NCBI GenBank assembly: GCA_013399875.1
Contig: VXAZ01003263.1
Span: 372,001-436,000, forward strand
Direction: 5' to 3'
Length of the DNA stretch: 64,000 nucleotides
Source of the DNA: Gymnorhina tibicen
Lineage: Eukaryota; Chordata; Aves; Passeriformes; Artamidae
In this document: positions 1-14,300 of the stretch, in pieces
How positions within the stretch are numbered: position 1 is the first letter of the stretch
How the letters are laid out: every line of letters begins with the position of its first letter
Program-made: the position numbers and the translations under genes
Notes under the pieces: generated by a model
The model's input: only the letters and a program-made list of their open reading frames with translations
Database searches by the model: none
Told to the model about the DNA's origin: nothing

Positions 1-1549
1 TATCTGGCTTAAAACCCAACTTGCAGCTAAAGGTTGATTGTTATGGTCCTCCTCTGGTGCTCACCCCCCCTGCTTGGGTTGTCACCGTGAACATCATCAG
101 CAAAGCACTCTGCTGCTTTTGCAAATGGCTGATTGTTTGAGCCATTAACCATTAACATTTCCATCTCTCACACGAGTAAAGGCTTCCTGTGTCACTGAGT
201 CTGATCCACTGCCATTTCTGCCAGTTTTTCTGGTGAACGGAGCAACCACCCTCAAACCATTTGCGCTTTTCATCCCTTCTCTCCTAAAGGTACACCACTG
301 CAACATTGCTGATTTCCTGACCAAATTTGTCCAGATTAATACAAACCAATTAATTCTTTTTACAGCATTATTAGTAGACTTCAATATCCTCTTATGTTAA
401 CCCCACAATACAAAGCAAACTTTTCTAAAAACGAGTAGTTCTAAATGTCCCTTTATGAATACATTGTGATGACCATTAAATTTAAGTAGTAAGCCTTATC
501 TTGCATGTAATACCTGTACCAAATATTAAGATTACAATGTTATAATGAGATTTTAGAAGAATATAAAGATTAAGTAAATTTAAGATTATGTGTGATGCAA
601 GCTTGAATACTTTGTAAAGTTTTCAGTGCCCATATTAGCTTCAATTTGACTTCTGGCCTTGGGATTTCACTTTGCCAGCCTGTGCTGTGCTCTCCCCATA
701 GTCACTAAGATGGGGATGACAGCATGTCACAGAGTCTCACTTGAGGGTAAAGGGATTCAGGTCCTGTGATATCAATAGTCATACTTTAAATAGAGTAGCA
801 ACAGGTGTTTATCACAAAAGCCTTGTGCCCTGAATTCTTCTGTGGAGGCATATGTTTCATATACAGTACATGCAGTGTGTGTCATATTTCATGTAGCAGC
901 ACTGAAGGCTGCAGTATATTAGAGCTTCTTTTATATTATCAGTTACTCTATGATCTCACAAAAATTCAATCTGTGAAACATTTGCAGACTATAGTATTTG
1001 TAAAAGTACTTGTACCCTAGGAACTGCAGTGAATACTCCCCAGTAAAGACCATGTAGCATCCTATTTGCATCATGGCACATAAACAGATTAATATACAGA
1101 AAAATTCAGTAGTGAGAAACTATCATTAATTTAATACTGATTGTGAGAGTCTGGTAGTTAAATAACTCTGAATATTTATGCAATTCACAAATTAGGACTG
1201 GTTACTTCATCACTCCTGAAAAATGCATTTACCCAAATGAAAATGTGAATGGAAAAGGGGAAAACCTTTAATTTCCCATAATTAAGGGGAAGTAAAGGAA
1301 TTGAATTACCAAAATTAATCATATAAAATTTAAAATAAAAACAAGGTAATTCAGGGCCATTCCTTTCTCTGTTCATACCACATAAAACTTGACTTGGCCA
1401 GTAGTTTCACAGAATGTACCAGTTTATGTGGACATTGAGGCGTAACTCATGTTACCTAAGCTTTTGAGTTTGCACCTTTCATAGCGGAGAGAAACAGATC
1501 TTGTGGACATGATTCTCAGCATTTTAGATGCCAGGTTTAGAGTGGAAAG

Positions 1550-1569
1550 AGTCCTGACCAGTCCTGACC
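1550..1569. repeat. 10-bp tandem duplication
   Basis: AGTCCTGACC occurs twice back to back. Confidence 0.95.
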
Positions 1570-4500
1570 ATGGACTGTAATGTGAAGTTAGACACCCAGC
1601 TCAGAGGTAGATGTACACTGCACTGTGTTACCAACACTGACAGCAGGACTCAGCTGCTGAATGTAGGCATGCAATCTTGTTTTAGGCACTGTTGGGTCCT
1701 GCTACCCTACAAAGATGCTGAAGAGAAGAAAGAAGCTGGCCTGTGTCATGTCTACTGCTTCTGTGCACATGTCTTGGGTAAACTATGTCATCTGAGGCAG
1801 AACTGTGCACCTATGCATCGAAATGGCCTTCAAAAGTCCCTGGCATTGCCATCCAAGGGGCATATAATAATACAAAGAAAAAGCATGGCAGAAAGTTTGG
1901 GGGAAAGGGAAAGAGAAGAAAGAAAACTAAAATTAAACTTCAAAAGTACCATATGAACTAAACATCTGCAAAAGGATTTCCTGTGTACTTAAAAGCCACA
2001 GTGATTTAACATGTCCTACATCTGGATGCCCAAATCTATACGCTGATTAACTTGGACTACAGTTTGATCTCTTTAAATGAAAAAGCAGGTGTTTTTCAAA
2101 AAAGTGGGAATATTCTTCAGGCCTTGTTGTAAACTCTGACCACTCACAGAAAGAATAAAAGATTCTTAATATTTTATAGAAACAAAAAAGTAAAGCAAGA
2201 ATATTTTAAACTTAAACACATGGCAATATTAGGCTTTGCCTAAATCAGTAATTATTACAGAAAGCAAATTGTTACAAATGCATTTTCCTACAATGGATAT
2301 AAAGGTTCATGTCTTAATAAAGGGGCGTAATGCAGCTACACTCAAAATTGTCTTTGTATGTCAAAAAAAAGTCAGTCTGCATGTACATTTGTACACCATG
2401 AACATGATTTTTAAAGAGTTTGATTTTTACAGGGAGAGGGAGACTGTTTAATGGGCTGCTTAATGAAAACACTAGCACATGCACTTTGTGATAAAGGGCC
2501 AAGGCTACTTTCATAACTCTTTATTATTAGAGAGTAAGGTAGGTGGAGGGTGAAACACATAATTTAAAGGATTTTTCTTATCAAGACCTTTCAATTGTAG
2601 CTTCTCCATTTGGCCACATGGGCATAGAACATTAAAAACATTGATCTTCTGTGGTAATGAAATCTATCCCAGTGGGTTTGCACAGTTTACCTTCAGGCAC
2701 TTGAACAATCTTCAGAAGTCACTTAAGACTCTCCAGTGATTAAACAGGAATGCATACTTCAGCGTACTCTGAACCATGCATAAGGTAGACATCTAAAAAC
2801 CTCTTCTCACAAGTGGCCTGAACCACTATACACCTTCTTGACCTACCCTGGGCTCATGGTTACCAATTATCTTTTATTGATTTATTCAGTGTCTTTCTGG
2901 TCATTTTTGACTCCAGTTTCTACAATATCCTGTGGCAATAAGTTTCGAATTTCTAATTAAGTATTGTGGGAAGTAAATAACTGATTTGCTCTTAAGATTT
3001 TGATCTTGGCAAAATGGAGGTGTGATAAAAATAGGCTTCAGCCCTCCTCACATAATGTTAACTCTGTGCATTGCAGTGACTTTTTTTACCCTTACAGACA
3101 GGTATTCTGTTTGAGAAGATATCCATATGAACTGTCTTCAAAACGTAAAAATTAAATTACGTAATTTTTCTTTTGCTTCTTCGGAATTCTTAAAATAAGC
3201 AGCTAAATGGACAGGGATTTTTTTCTAAAATCTCCAAGAACTGTACAAAACTGGAACCTCCCAAGTCTGAAGTAAGCTTTTTTTCACTGTGTACAACCAA
3301 GCTGCATGAAACATAAGACCGCTGAGTTGCAGACAGTCTTCTTTATTACAAGGGTATACAGTGCCTACCACAAGGGAGACATAACTCCTGCCTCTTCCTC
3401 TGAGGTTTTTTATTCTCCCCGAGCAAATATGTCCTTGTCAGCACTGCATCTATGGTTTGGCTTGGTTTAATAGGATGGCTTCCATATTCTTTCATTGGTT
3501 GGCCACTTGCGTTGGAATTAGCATTTGTCTAGTCACTGAAGACATAGTGTCAACATCTGGAAAACATTAATACATTGGGGACGCTGAGTTTGTACTTTTT
3601 CTTGTGCTTATAAAATTGCCTATATTCCTTAATGTCAACTATTTTTGTTACACTTTTAACATTAATTTATGAAATTTACTGATAGTTTGATAATTTTTCT
3701 ATTTTATCATTTTAGATGTTCATAGATGCAACATTATTTCAAAGAACATGCTTTCCTAGAATTTATTGCACCTACTGTTTCAATTATGGCTATGAAATTA
3801 TTCTCAAAATAGATAGTTATAAACATTGTGGGCACAGGAAGTTTTTTGTGGCTGACTACAAGAATCAGGAAAATTGCAATACTTCACTCAAAAAACATAT
3901 GCAGACCAAAGACAGCTATTTGACAGAGGGTGTTTCATGGATTGAATGTCTCTGGTGGATCTCCTGACCGTTCTCTACAGAAGTCCTAGGTGGGTTTTTA
4001 CATCATTGAGTATTTTATGTCAAGTGAATAATTCCTTCTTCCATTCTTACTGTTCTATTGTCCACACCATTGGTTTTTTAGGTTTTTACACATTGATTTA
4101 ATAATTTATGTACTCTGTATAATTTTTTTTATGGCTAGTGGGACCAGTTTCTTAACTCTTTCTTAGGAGAACTTAAATGTTAGTTACCTTTAACATAACT
4201 GATCCTTCACATTTAGAACATTATAAAATCTTTCAGCAAACTTTATTTTTGTGTAGTATACCATACAGAACGAGTCACTTACCATCTCTATGGTTTAGCT
4301 GCCTCACCTAACAAACTAGGGACTATAATCCCTACCAATCCCATAGTGATTTAGTCACTTAGGCAACATGCTGTACAGCTCTATAAATATACAATATATA
4401 TTGTGTGATCAACAGTCATTGCTATTAAAGACCCATTGTTTCAAAGCAGATCACTTTGAAGATCTTATCTTTTCAAAATGAGAGTTCATTGACATTAAAA

Positions 4501-5311
4501 ATCTCTTTGTCTATGAATTGTGCTGCATATGGCACTGAATTGCTCTTGAAGAGAGTTAAATTGTCTTAAACTGTAGGAAACTTCGGTTTCAAAAGTAAAA
4601 AAGTGAATTTAACTAACGGCTTGACGTAGAAAACTAAAGGAGACTGCAAAAAACTTTGATGCATTCCTCCTGTTCAATTTGCTTTTAAACCTCATGTTTT
4701 CTTCAGCCTTCAGAAACATGCACCTAAATCTTTCATAAAAGGCTCTGTACACTCAGAGTAAATCCTGTCATCATGTGCTAAAATCCTTTTTCTTTAAGAA
4801 AGCAATGCCTTTTTTAAAATCAAAAAGCTGAATAATAAAAGAAAGAATACAAGACTACATAAACTTATTTTATTTTCTTACTTTATTCTAGTTCTGGGCC
4901 TCAGACAACAGAGTTTAAATTGTTTGTAGCTGCCTATGATTCCATAACACTTGTTTTTAATCAAGATAAATTCTGCTTTGATTAAGAGTTTTGAATACAA
5001 TGTGAGTGTAGGCATGAAGCACTCCCACAGTTCTTCGGGAAGCTGTCCCACCATGTTGGCTGGCTGAAGGTGTCTCTGTCATGATCTCATACAGCAGTCA
5101 CATGAAATTGGCCATCACAGGAAAGGACCTGCTGGGCAGAAATCTCTCTACATCTCCTTCCATCCAAAGAAACAAATAAAATCAAACATTTGGATGCGCT
5201 GCTTACCAAAAATAAAAGCCTTCCACAAAGCTCTACCCAGATAATAAACTCAGAGTCTTTACAAGCACTCTTTCCTTTTCTAATGCAATTACCTGCCTGA
5301 CAGTAAAGAGT

Positions 5312-5339
5312 GATCACTGATTTCAAGATCACTGATTTC
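5312..5339. repeat. 13-bp direct repeat
   Basis: GATCACTGATTTC at 5312-5324 and 5327-5339, two bases apart. Confidence 0.95.
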
Positions 5340-8300
5340 TCAAACCTTTATAGTTTTGGTACTTTCTGGGTTGTGGGACACGTCAGTCTCAAGTCCTATA
5401 CAAGAAGCAGCAGGCCAGAACTTATGGTGGATTTTAGAGTGTGTTGGGAAAGGAAGAAGACAAACTACCTCTCTCTACTGTTTCATGGAGAAAGTGCTTT
5501 CCCTGCTGAATGATAGTAGGTGGCAAAATCAGAGAAAGACCAAATATCTTCAAGAAGAAAAATTCTAAAGAAACAAAAATAAAGAAAGGGTTCAATAATA
5601 TGAAAAAGCATCTTCGGGAGCTTTTGGAGTCTAATTTTACATCAGGGCTTCAATAAAAGACAATATCTTGGGCCAAGGGAATAGATGCCAATCTCAGCTG
5701 AAGAGGTAACATAATGTCTCAGCTCAGAGTGGGCATCTGGTTATCCTTTTACAATTAGGTCACCATTTAGAGGACAGAGAAATGGTAATAATGAGTGTGT
5801 TTCGCTTGTCTGCTGAAGATATCTGTACAGATAACTAATGTCAAATGTCTAGTCTGAGTTTTGATCTAAAAATTTAAAATCTGTTTGGAGCTGAGATTGT
5901 AATACAAATAACTGCATTGCTGCCAAAATCATAAGCACCATAAAGCAGAAGTAAAATTCAGTGAGATACATGGTACGATTTAACTTGGTGCACTTAGAAG
6001 TGTAAAAAAAGTAAAAAACAAGCAAAACCAAACCCAAACAAAAACCCCAAGCAATCTACTTTTAATATTTCACAGGGATTTTTTTCCTAAGACACTGAAA
6101 GGCAGTAAGACCACATGATATTACAGATCAACAGAGACTATTTTTATGCATTCTCTCCACTCCTAATCTTACTCTAAAAGATCGAAGTGAATTATCCCAG
6201 GTTTCAGGAACATTAAATCTCCACAACTTTGGTGACTTCAAGAAGAGAATGAGAGTTAATTACAAAATCAACACCAATACTCTGGTTTTCCTTTATTAAC
6301 AGTTACTAGCAGGGGAGTGTTGATTAACATGCTCTCCTTCCCTCATGACTGCAACCACCCACTTATTGGTTCAGAACCAAGCAGACAAATTGATGTTAAG
6401 ATTTTAAACCATTCTGTGCTTTCTTTTCCTGTATTCTATGGGGTCCAACCCTGATTCATATTATCACTACAATTTCCTCTAGTGACAGTGCAACAGATGC
6501 TGACAGAATCTCAGCTATCTTGCTCTGGCTCTGAAAGGCAATAATGGGGTGACCATGGGACTCTGCTTCTGTCTCTTTGTCAAAGCAAGTATTTGGAGCT
6601 GTAGTGCTAAAATTTTTGGTGCTTTCAGAAAGGAGCTTGTCAGAAGCGCCCCCTGGCTCGCACAGTTCGTTGAGAATGCCTTGTCAAAAATACATACATC
6701 TTCTCCCAGTGCCAGCTGTGCCAGGAGTCCTGTACCCTTCAAGACATGTTGCAGGGTTTTGCTGAAGAAACAGAAGTAGGCATGAAATGTCTCACTGACT
6801 TTTCTGGCTCAGGTCCAGCTTTAAATAGACAAGTATATTTGGTATGCTCTTTGCTCTTAGCATCCTGCTTTCTCTTTTGACTCTCCACAGCAGTGTTTCT
6901 TACTTACACCTGAGTGATGGCTTTACTGAATGGTAAAAAAGGGACATAGGAGGAATCTGCTGCTCCCATATGACTTCACAGCCACTCACAGTCCCTCGCC
7001 CCACTCACAGTGCAACAAGCTCTCCATGTCTATTCTCATCTTAATGACCAGTGCAGTCACCAGTGCTGTTTGCAGACTTTGCTTCACAAACCAACTTGGC
7101 TCAGTCTCCAATAGCAGACAGTTCATGCTTCTAGGTCGTGTCAATACCTCAGTCTTGTGATGGCTGGAAAGAGGTCTCATAAAAAGCCAAAGTCAATTAC
7201 AGAGCAGAGGCCTCCTCTTTCCCATCCCTGGTGATCAGGGTATTAGTTCCTCTCTTTTTGTTTTCTTACTTAATTTTGAAAGGGAGAGCATATGGGTGAT
7301 AGGGAGATTGTATCACATTGTCTGAAGGAAATAAATTCAGTGCCCCAGATTTGGGAGACATAAGGAAGAAGGAGATTATATAAAGCATAGAGCAAACTGC
7401 CTTTAGTGACCTTTGCCTACCATCCTTTCCATGCTTCATCCCTCCAGAACACAGATCTGTTGTCTCCAGGTGCAGGAAACAAATTATTCTTAGATGCTGT
7501 GAAGTATTGCCTGGGTCCTCCATGTTTAGCTATAGCTGTCCTGTTATCTTTCCTGATTGCAGAAACACAGCTCTGCCTATTTACTGCCTGCTTGTAAGGA
7601 ATTGCCCAGGCTGCTGTGTTCAGGACTGACTTCTACCATCCTGTTCTTTCTGTAACCAAGGATGAGTTTGGTTGCTGCAGCTCACTCCATGGATCATTAA
7701 CAAATGGAGCTGCAGTATTTTTAATGTGACATTCTGTGTGGAGCCTTCATAAGTATTCAGTCTAAAATACTGAAGGATACTTTTTCTCTGGTGGTGGAAC
7801 TGCCTGTGCAATGGTTGTAAGGGAGTTTGCATGTCATGGCATCCATCAGAGTTCTTGGGTATTTTTCTTTATAGTTTACAAAAATAATATAAAACCTGAT
7901 ACACTATTTAAGAAAGTTTCTTTTTAAGACAATTGTAGAAAGTAGTGGTGTTTAAATATGCTTATTTAAAAATTGAAAATAAACCCATAGCTGCTTTTTT
8001 GCCTCTTTCCTCTCACTTTTTAGGCTGCCTATGCACAAAGCATAAAGGTAACCCAAAGCACAGAGTGTTTAAACATTAATGTCAGCCCCTGCAAATAAGA
8101 TACTGAATCTCAAAAAATAATATTAAAAAAAACAAAAATCAAAAAACTCTCCAGGTATAGGTCATATGAAGTTATGTAGAATGTCAGACAAAAAGCTGTT
8201 GAGAGAAACTTGTAGGCAGTGTAGGTTGTTGGAGAAGGAATCTCACTTAATGGAGCCCCGCAGCACAAATGTGTGAGACTCTCTCTGATAACCTTGAAGT

Positions 8301-11300
8301 GTTTGATAAGAAACATAAAATGCTTTTCCTCTGAGCTACTTCTCCAGCTCTCCACTAGTTTGCCATGTAGTCAGTATCCTGCATAAAAGCTCTGAAAATT
8401 ATGCTATAAATGTCACCCTTTCAAAGGTCCCCTGCAGCCTACCTGGTTGTTCCCTCAGGATTTGAAAGCTGCATAGCACAGAGGCCTCTATCCCCTTCCC
8501 ATGTATTCTTCCCTAATGCTCTCTGAAATACCCTCCTGACCTTCCTAAAGGATTAGTGCTGAAGAAAACCAGAGATCACCAGCTTTGGCCCTGATGCTAA
8601 CCAGAGGAATTCTCCAATCACTGGCACTTATCATCAGCCAAGAAACATGAACTTCCAACATCCAGTATGTTCTGGGGTTTTAGATAATAAAGGCTCAGAA
8701 TTAGACAGGTGTAACATGTGAGGCATTTTCTACTAGTTTCAGTGGAGTCAACCCACCTCACTCCAACAGTTAATGAACTTGAATCTTTTAGATACTTCTT
8801 TGAAAATTACCTGTTTTGTCTGGTGGGATACCCTATGAGATGGAATACTGAGCCATTGAAGACAAGACAGAGCAAGTAAATCTGGGCTGTATGTGCACAG
8901 GGTCTGTAGGCCATTCCCTAACATTTCCAAATGGCTGCAAAACACAGCTGTGTGTTGACAGAGCTTCCCTTTTCATGCAAAAATAAATCCCTCCAAATTA
9001 TTTTTTTTAAAGAAAGTTTCAGAGCACCATCTATGAGAATTTGAACAATTTTCACTCTAATTTTTCTTCTTTATCAGATTTAATTTCCATGAGCTTTCAT
9101 TTTCTCACTTCTCAAGAGAAAAGAAATCCCTTGCTGTTATGTGCTTTGAAGAAAAACAACCTTGACCAAATGAGAAATAGAAGGACATAGAGTGTTCAAA
9201 TGCAGTTCTCCAGAGACACCATTGCTACCTCAGGATTTTTACAAACATTCTTCAGTACCAGACATAGTATTTTTAATATGAACTTTCAACAGACATAAAC
9301 AATCAACATTCAGCTTTTAAAAATACACAGCTTAAAAATGTTAAGGTTTTTTTTCTTGTTGAATAAGAAAAATTCCATCTCCTATTGTAGCATTTTCTGT
9401 GTCTCACTGTGCTACAAATTTTTCTTTCAGATTGTCAGAATTACATGGCTGTGGTGTAGCTGCATAATTCCTATATGATCCTTTGAGAGTAATAGGTCTG
9501 GATTGCTCTGGGCAGTTGTTCACCCTGAGGAAGTGAGTGCTAGGTGGAATGAAGCAGAAGTGTCTATTTCTGGTGGCTCATGTGGGAAAATAAAGTGAGT
9601 GCAAAGTTGACAAGACACCTGAGTGTGTGTGATTTGCCAAGAGACCCTGCTGCCATCAGGTAGCTTCCCTATCAGTCAGTCTTGTCTGTTCTCACAGAAT
9701 TGCCATCTCATTAATTTTAATAGGGTTGCTTGCTCGGCTGGGGGGGTCAACGCTGATTAAAATTGTTTCAGGCTGTTGCTGATAAACTGGAGCCCAGCTC
9801 TAATCCTAATGCGAGGTCAAGAAAGGTCATGAATCATATCCTACAGTTTTGGACAATTGGGCCAACAGTTGTCAGAAAAAGAGGAACTGCAACTAATAAG
9901 CTCTTACAAGTGACCAAGTTAAAAGGAGGCAGCAGAAATACCAAGCCCTATATGTAAAGATCACAGTCAGAAATATAAGTTATGAGGCCTAAAGTACCAG
10001 TACTGACCTTTATATTATAAGGCATTATTCCAACAAGACACACACTTTTCCTCTTTTTATGACACAAGCGTAGCACTGGGTAATAACACCTCAGGTAAAT
10101 ATTCCAGGCTCACTTTGCAGTCAATAGAAAGAAGGATGTTCATCTAAGTGCAATTCATCATTTTGTGAAATCTCAAATAAGCCAGATGAATCACACCCTA
10201 GATGATTCCTCTGTTGACTGTAAATGAAGCTTAAGACAATTCAGTATTCTCAGGTGCAAATATCTTCAGTCACTATCCAGAGTCAGGAGAGAGGAATCTC
10301 ACTCAAAGGAGCAGTACTTGTGAAGATGCTCTGGTTTTACTAATGGAAAGCCATAGACTCAAGGAATGTGTTCTCATATTAAAGACATTAATTTATAGCC
10401 AAGCCTGCTGGTCTATATAAACACTGCATGAGGAAACATGGAATTGCAGGTCCTAACGTTGCTCCCCTACCACAGGCCTCTTGGAAATAGACCAAGCAGT
10501 TGCAGGAAAAAAATGTACTTCTGAACACCAAATTTTAGCACGAGCTCCATTAAAAAAAGCTGGTTGAATCTGGAGAGACTTTCATTGACAAGCCTACAAA
10601 GTTTGTTTCGGCCAACATGCTTGCCTGCCAGAAAGTAAAGAAGGCATATGAAAAATAGAGGGTAAAAATACCTTTCATTGACATTACTCCCCAAACAGCT
10701 CTTTTTCAGAGAGCTGAGTCATCAGGCTGAATCTTAGCAAGTTGAGTTCTACATAGTAATTAACATATCAAAATCCAAATAAGGTTTTCTTTGAAAGAGA
10801 TATTGTTTATTACTAGCAGAATCACAAAACCAGTATAAAAGTAAACTATGTATAACTTCCTTATTATTTTTTAAAGATTAGGAAATGCAGACATGATAGA
10901 TGGACTTCCAAAAGGGCTCAAATACTTGCTTGGCTATTTTTCATTCCACTAATTTTGTTTTCTTTGACTGCCTCTGAAGTGCTGAAATCAACAGAGCTGA
11001 GCAAGATAATTTTGAGGTTTAAAAAATTACATTTTAAGGCTTCTTACTGAATGTGAGGATTTCATTCCTCAAACAGGGGCTTGGCCTCTTCTCGTGGTTG
11101 AATAGGTTGCCAAACCTCTATGGTGTCTGCTGAGATGTTTGCATAGTGACTGAGCTCAGTCCCCACTTGTTCAGGCTGGTGCAGGTAGAGTTATGTGTGC
11201 GTGTATTTATCTCCACAGAGTTGTGAAGACAACTGCAGAGATAGCTAGTGGCAGCTCAAAACAATTCAGATGTGCACGTGCTCCTTATAACTGAAGTAAA

Positions 11301-14300
11301 GCTGTAAGCAAAGAGACACAAGACCAGAGTGGTATCAGACATCTGACTACTGGCCTGTGTTTGCAGAAAATGGAGATGAGGTCAAATCTCAAAACGAGCC
11401 AGGAGACAACTGGGCAGAGGAGTTTTACGATAATTGGTGATAGAGCTCATACTGCTAGTGCTGGTCAGAAACTGAAGAGTACTTTCATGGAAATTTTTGG
11501 GGTTTTTTCTAAACTTCCTGCAAAATAAATAATCCCAGCCTATTTAGTCATAGCAACACCAAATGTGCAAAGACGGTGCCTGGTCTGAACAATGCAACTT
11601 TTGATTGTAGACCAGGTAGAAGTCCAGTCTGAACTACTGAGAAACCATACCTTGTATTAGTTTTCAAATACTCATCAGATACAAAGACTTTCAGGTGAAA
11701 GATGCTGACTTTAATATACTGCATTTTGAAATGTTTGTTGGGATTTTTTGAGGGAATATTTCCAAGTAGTTCAGCATACAGAATTTTTCTCAGCTCCAGA
11801 AAGCAGCTGGAAGAAACTGTTGAAAAATATCCAAGAGGGGTGTAGCTGGGCATTTAAGGATAATACATTTCACTCTACTTCAATTGAATAAAAATTCAGT
11901 GTTTGACCTTGTTAACTATGCTTACTTCATATTCCACTGATGCACTATCCAATTCTGTCTTCCTCTTCCACAGCTGCTCTACCTGTACTAAATACTTATT
12001 TTTTGAAGTGACAAACTGCCTCTAGTAGTCTCTCTTAAGTTAGGTGAGATGACTTAAAATCTCAAATACCATGCAGTAATAGTTTGCAAACTCAGAATAG
12101 TACCTTTAATCTAATTAAGTCTACCAATAATTCATCTAGCCTTGACCTGACTCTCCTTGTTTCAGTCACAATAGTCTCTGTCTTTCAGTAGACACCAAGT
12201 GCAAAAAAGATGTTTTGGTGAAGAAGCAATTTTGGTACATAAACTGATAAAATTCCCAAGCAAAAATATTTTGATTTTGATATCAAGAACAGGAGCAAGT
12301 GATCAAAGACAGGAGAGGATGGGAAACAGAAAAGCTACCTTACAAAAATGTAGTAAAAACATTGTAGCTAGGCTTACATTCCCTCAGGTTGTGTCTGGTG
12401 TTCCTCTGGGGACAGTGATATTTAACATGGTGATTAACAAGACAGCTGCAAACATGAATTCCTACAGCCCTGGTTCAAGCTGTGGCCATGCTGGCAGTAC
12501 CAAGGAGCAGGATGGGGTACACCTGCACAATCTCCTATGTGTGCAGGTTCTCATGCTTTGGTAGAGCATGTAATTTTCCTTCATCTGGGTTGCTTATCCA
12601 TGTTTTTGCCCATTGCTCAAGGAGAAATATTTCAGAAATAAGTTCCCCTTCCCTAACAGTTGATTCCAGTAGCCCAAAGTGACCTTGGCAGCTTAGTATA
12701 AACCTCAACACCAGACTTTTTCAGTTTGTCTCCCACATCCTTTCTTTTGACAGGTTTATTAATTTCTAGTTATCATGTGTACACACAGCCAAAGTCAACA
12801 CAGCTGTTAAGGCCTTATCCATGCCCTATTCTAGACACCTTTACAGCTTGCCCAGGTTCTGGCTTTGGACTTCTTTCTCCCCTCTGCCAAAGGCAACTCC
12901 AGGTCACAGTAACAAGACACAGTCTTGCTTCAAAGTTGTTCTCTTGATCTGCTGTGTATCCATCTGAGATTGCTCATGTTCTTATACCGAGTCTCCTGCT
13001 GCAGTTTTTGGCTGCTGTTCAGCAGACAGCATTTATTCCAATTTTTTTCTTTTTCTTTTTTTCCTTCCCATCAGAACTTGTACTTGAAACAACTGTCTTC
13101 TAGTACTTTATAAGACATAGGAAATCTTGATCAGAGGTTTAACAATTTCTGATCTGTGTTGGGGTTTTTTGGTTGGTTTTTTTTTCCTCTTTTAATATGA
13201 TACTGAAAAAGAACATCCTAAATGTCCGTGCATGGATTTGTGAAACATTTACAGCACTGAAAACACTTCATGGTTTCCAGCAACTATTGCCATATCTTTG
13301 ATCTGGACCTGGGACTACTCCAATAAACACATTCTCTGTGCATGATGCACTATATTTCTTTTTCACCTGGCCTCTTAAATTCTTTCTTACATTGCTTTTA
13401 CTCTTTAATGTTATTGTTATCATCTAACCAGTCCATATTGATTTTTATCTGTTTCTTAGTAGAGTCGTATCAAGCAAAGAATAATACAAAGAAAGTTTAT
13501 TGGCAAGATATGAAAAAAACTGCTTTGAGATGAAAAGAAAAAGTAGCCTATATCTCTTGGGACTTGTTTTGGAACTGTGTAAAGTACATGTGCTTTTTGA
13601 TGATGAATGTTACATTTTAAAGTTCATTGCTCTTACAAGAAGTCTCAGTGTAGGACAGGAATGGTTCAGTAACAAGCTTGATAAAACATGTAAGGACACT
13701 GGGATCTGCATCCGATAGTTCAGGGCAGGCACAGCAGCAGAACTGCATTCTCTATGTCAGAATAAATATTCCACAGAGACCATACCCAATGTATGACCTA
13801 TGAGTTACAGCAACCATTTGTCTCCTCCACTGCCATTCCAGGTTTTAAATTGAGATAGTAATCACAAATTAAGGTTATGGAGCAACAAGTCAGGAACAAA
13901 AAAAACCTGTAGGAGAATAGGTAGATTTTTGAAAGGTAAAATTGTATAAACTATTCAGGAGCACAACAGCCATTGACTTATTTCTTTTTGACATGATCTG
14001 TATCAATGATAAAATAAGATGTTTGAAAAAAGTTTGAAGTACCTTTTACCAGGAAGGAAAACTTCTTCCAGTAAACTGGTTTTTGTACTCTTAAATGAGG
14101 TAGGCATATTTGAAAATTCCAGTTACCTTCTAAAACCTTTCATCTTTTTGCAGACATCAATGCATTTTTTTTCCACATTACAATAGAAATTCAGTCAACA
14201 GGATGCTCAGGTTTATCTGACCAGAGGCAGATATTTACATCTGAGTTGGCCATCTTGCTGTCTTACCTAGGAAGGACTGTACAGGTGAAACGCATCTGGA

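Noticed and set aside
1570..1956. 128-codon plus-strand ORF
   Set aside because: No domain, no coding composition and no splice context; chance length is plausible across 64 kb and six frames.
4391..4404. 14-bp palindrome ACAATATATATTGT
   Set aside because: Short AT-only palindromes are common in AT-rich DNA; nothing sets it apart.
12370..12450. Fragment reading like a decayed reverse-transcriptase motif (SGVPLGTV...FNMVIN) on the plus strand
   Set aside because: The match to the CR1 GVPQGS region needs an internal deletion, and no other CR1 sequence flanks it. It is too weak to annotate.
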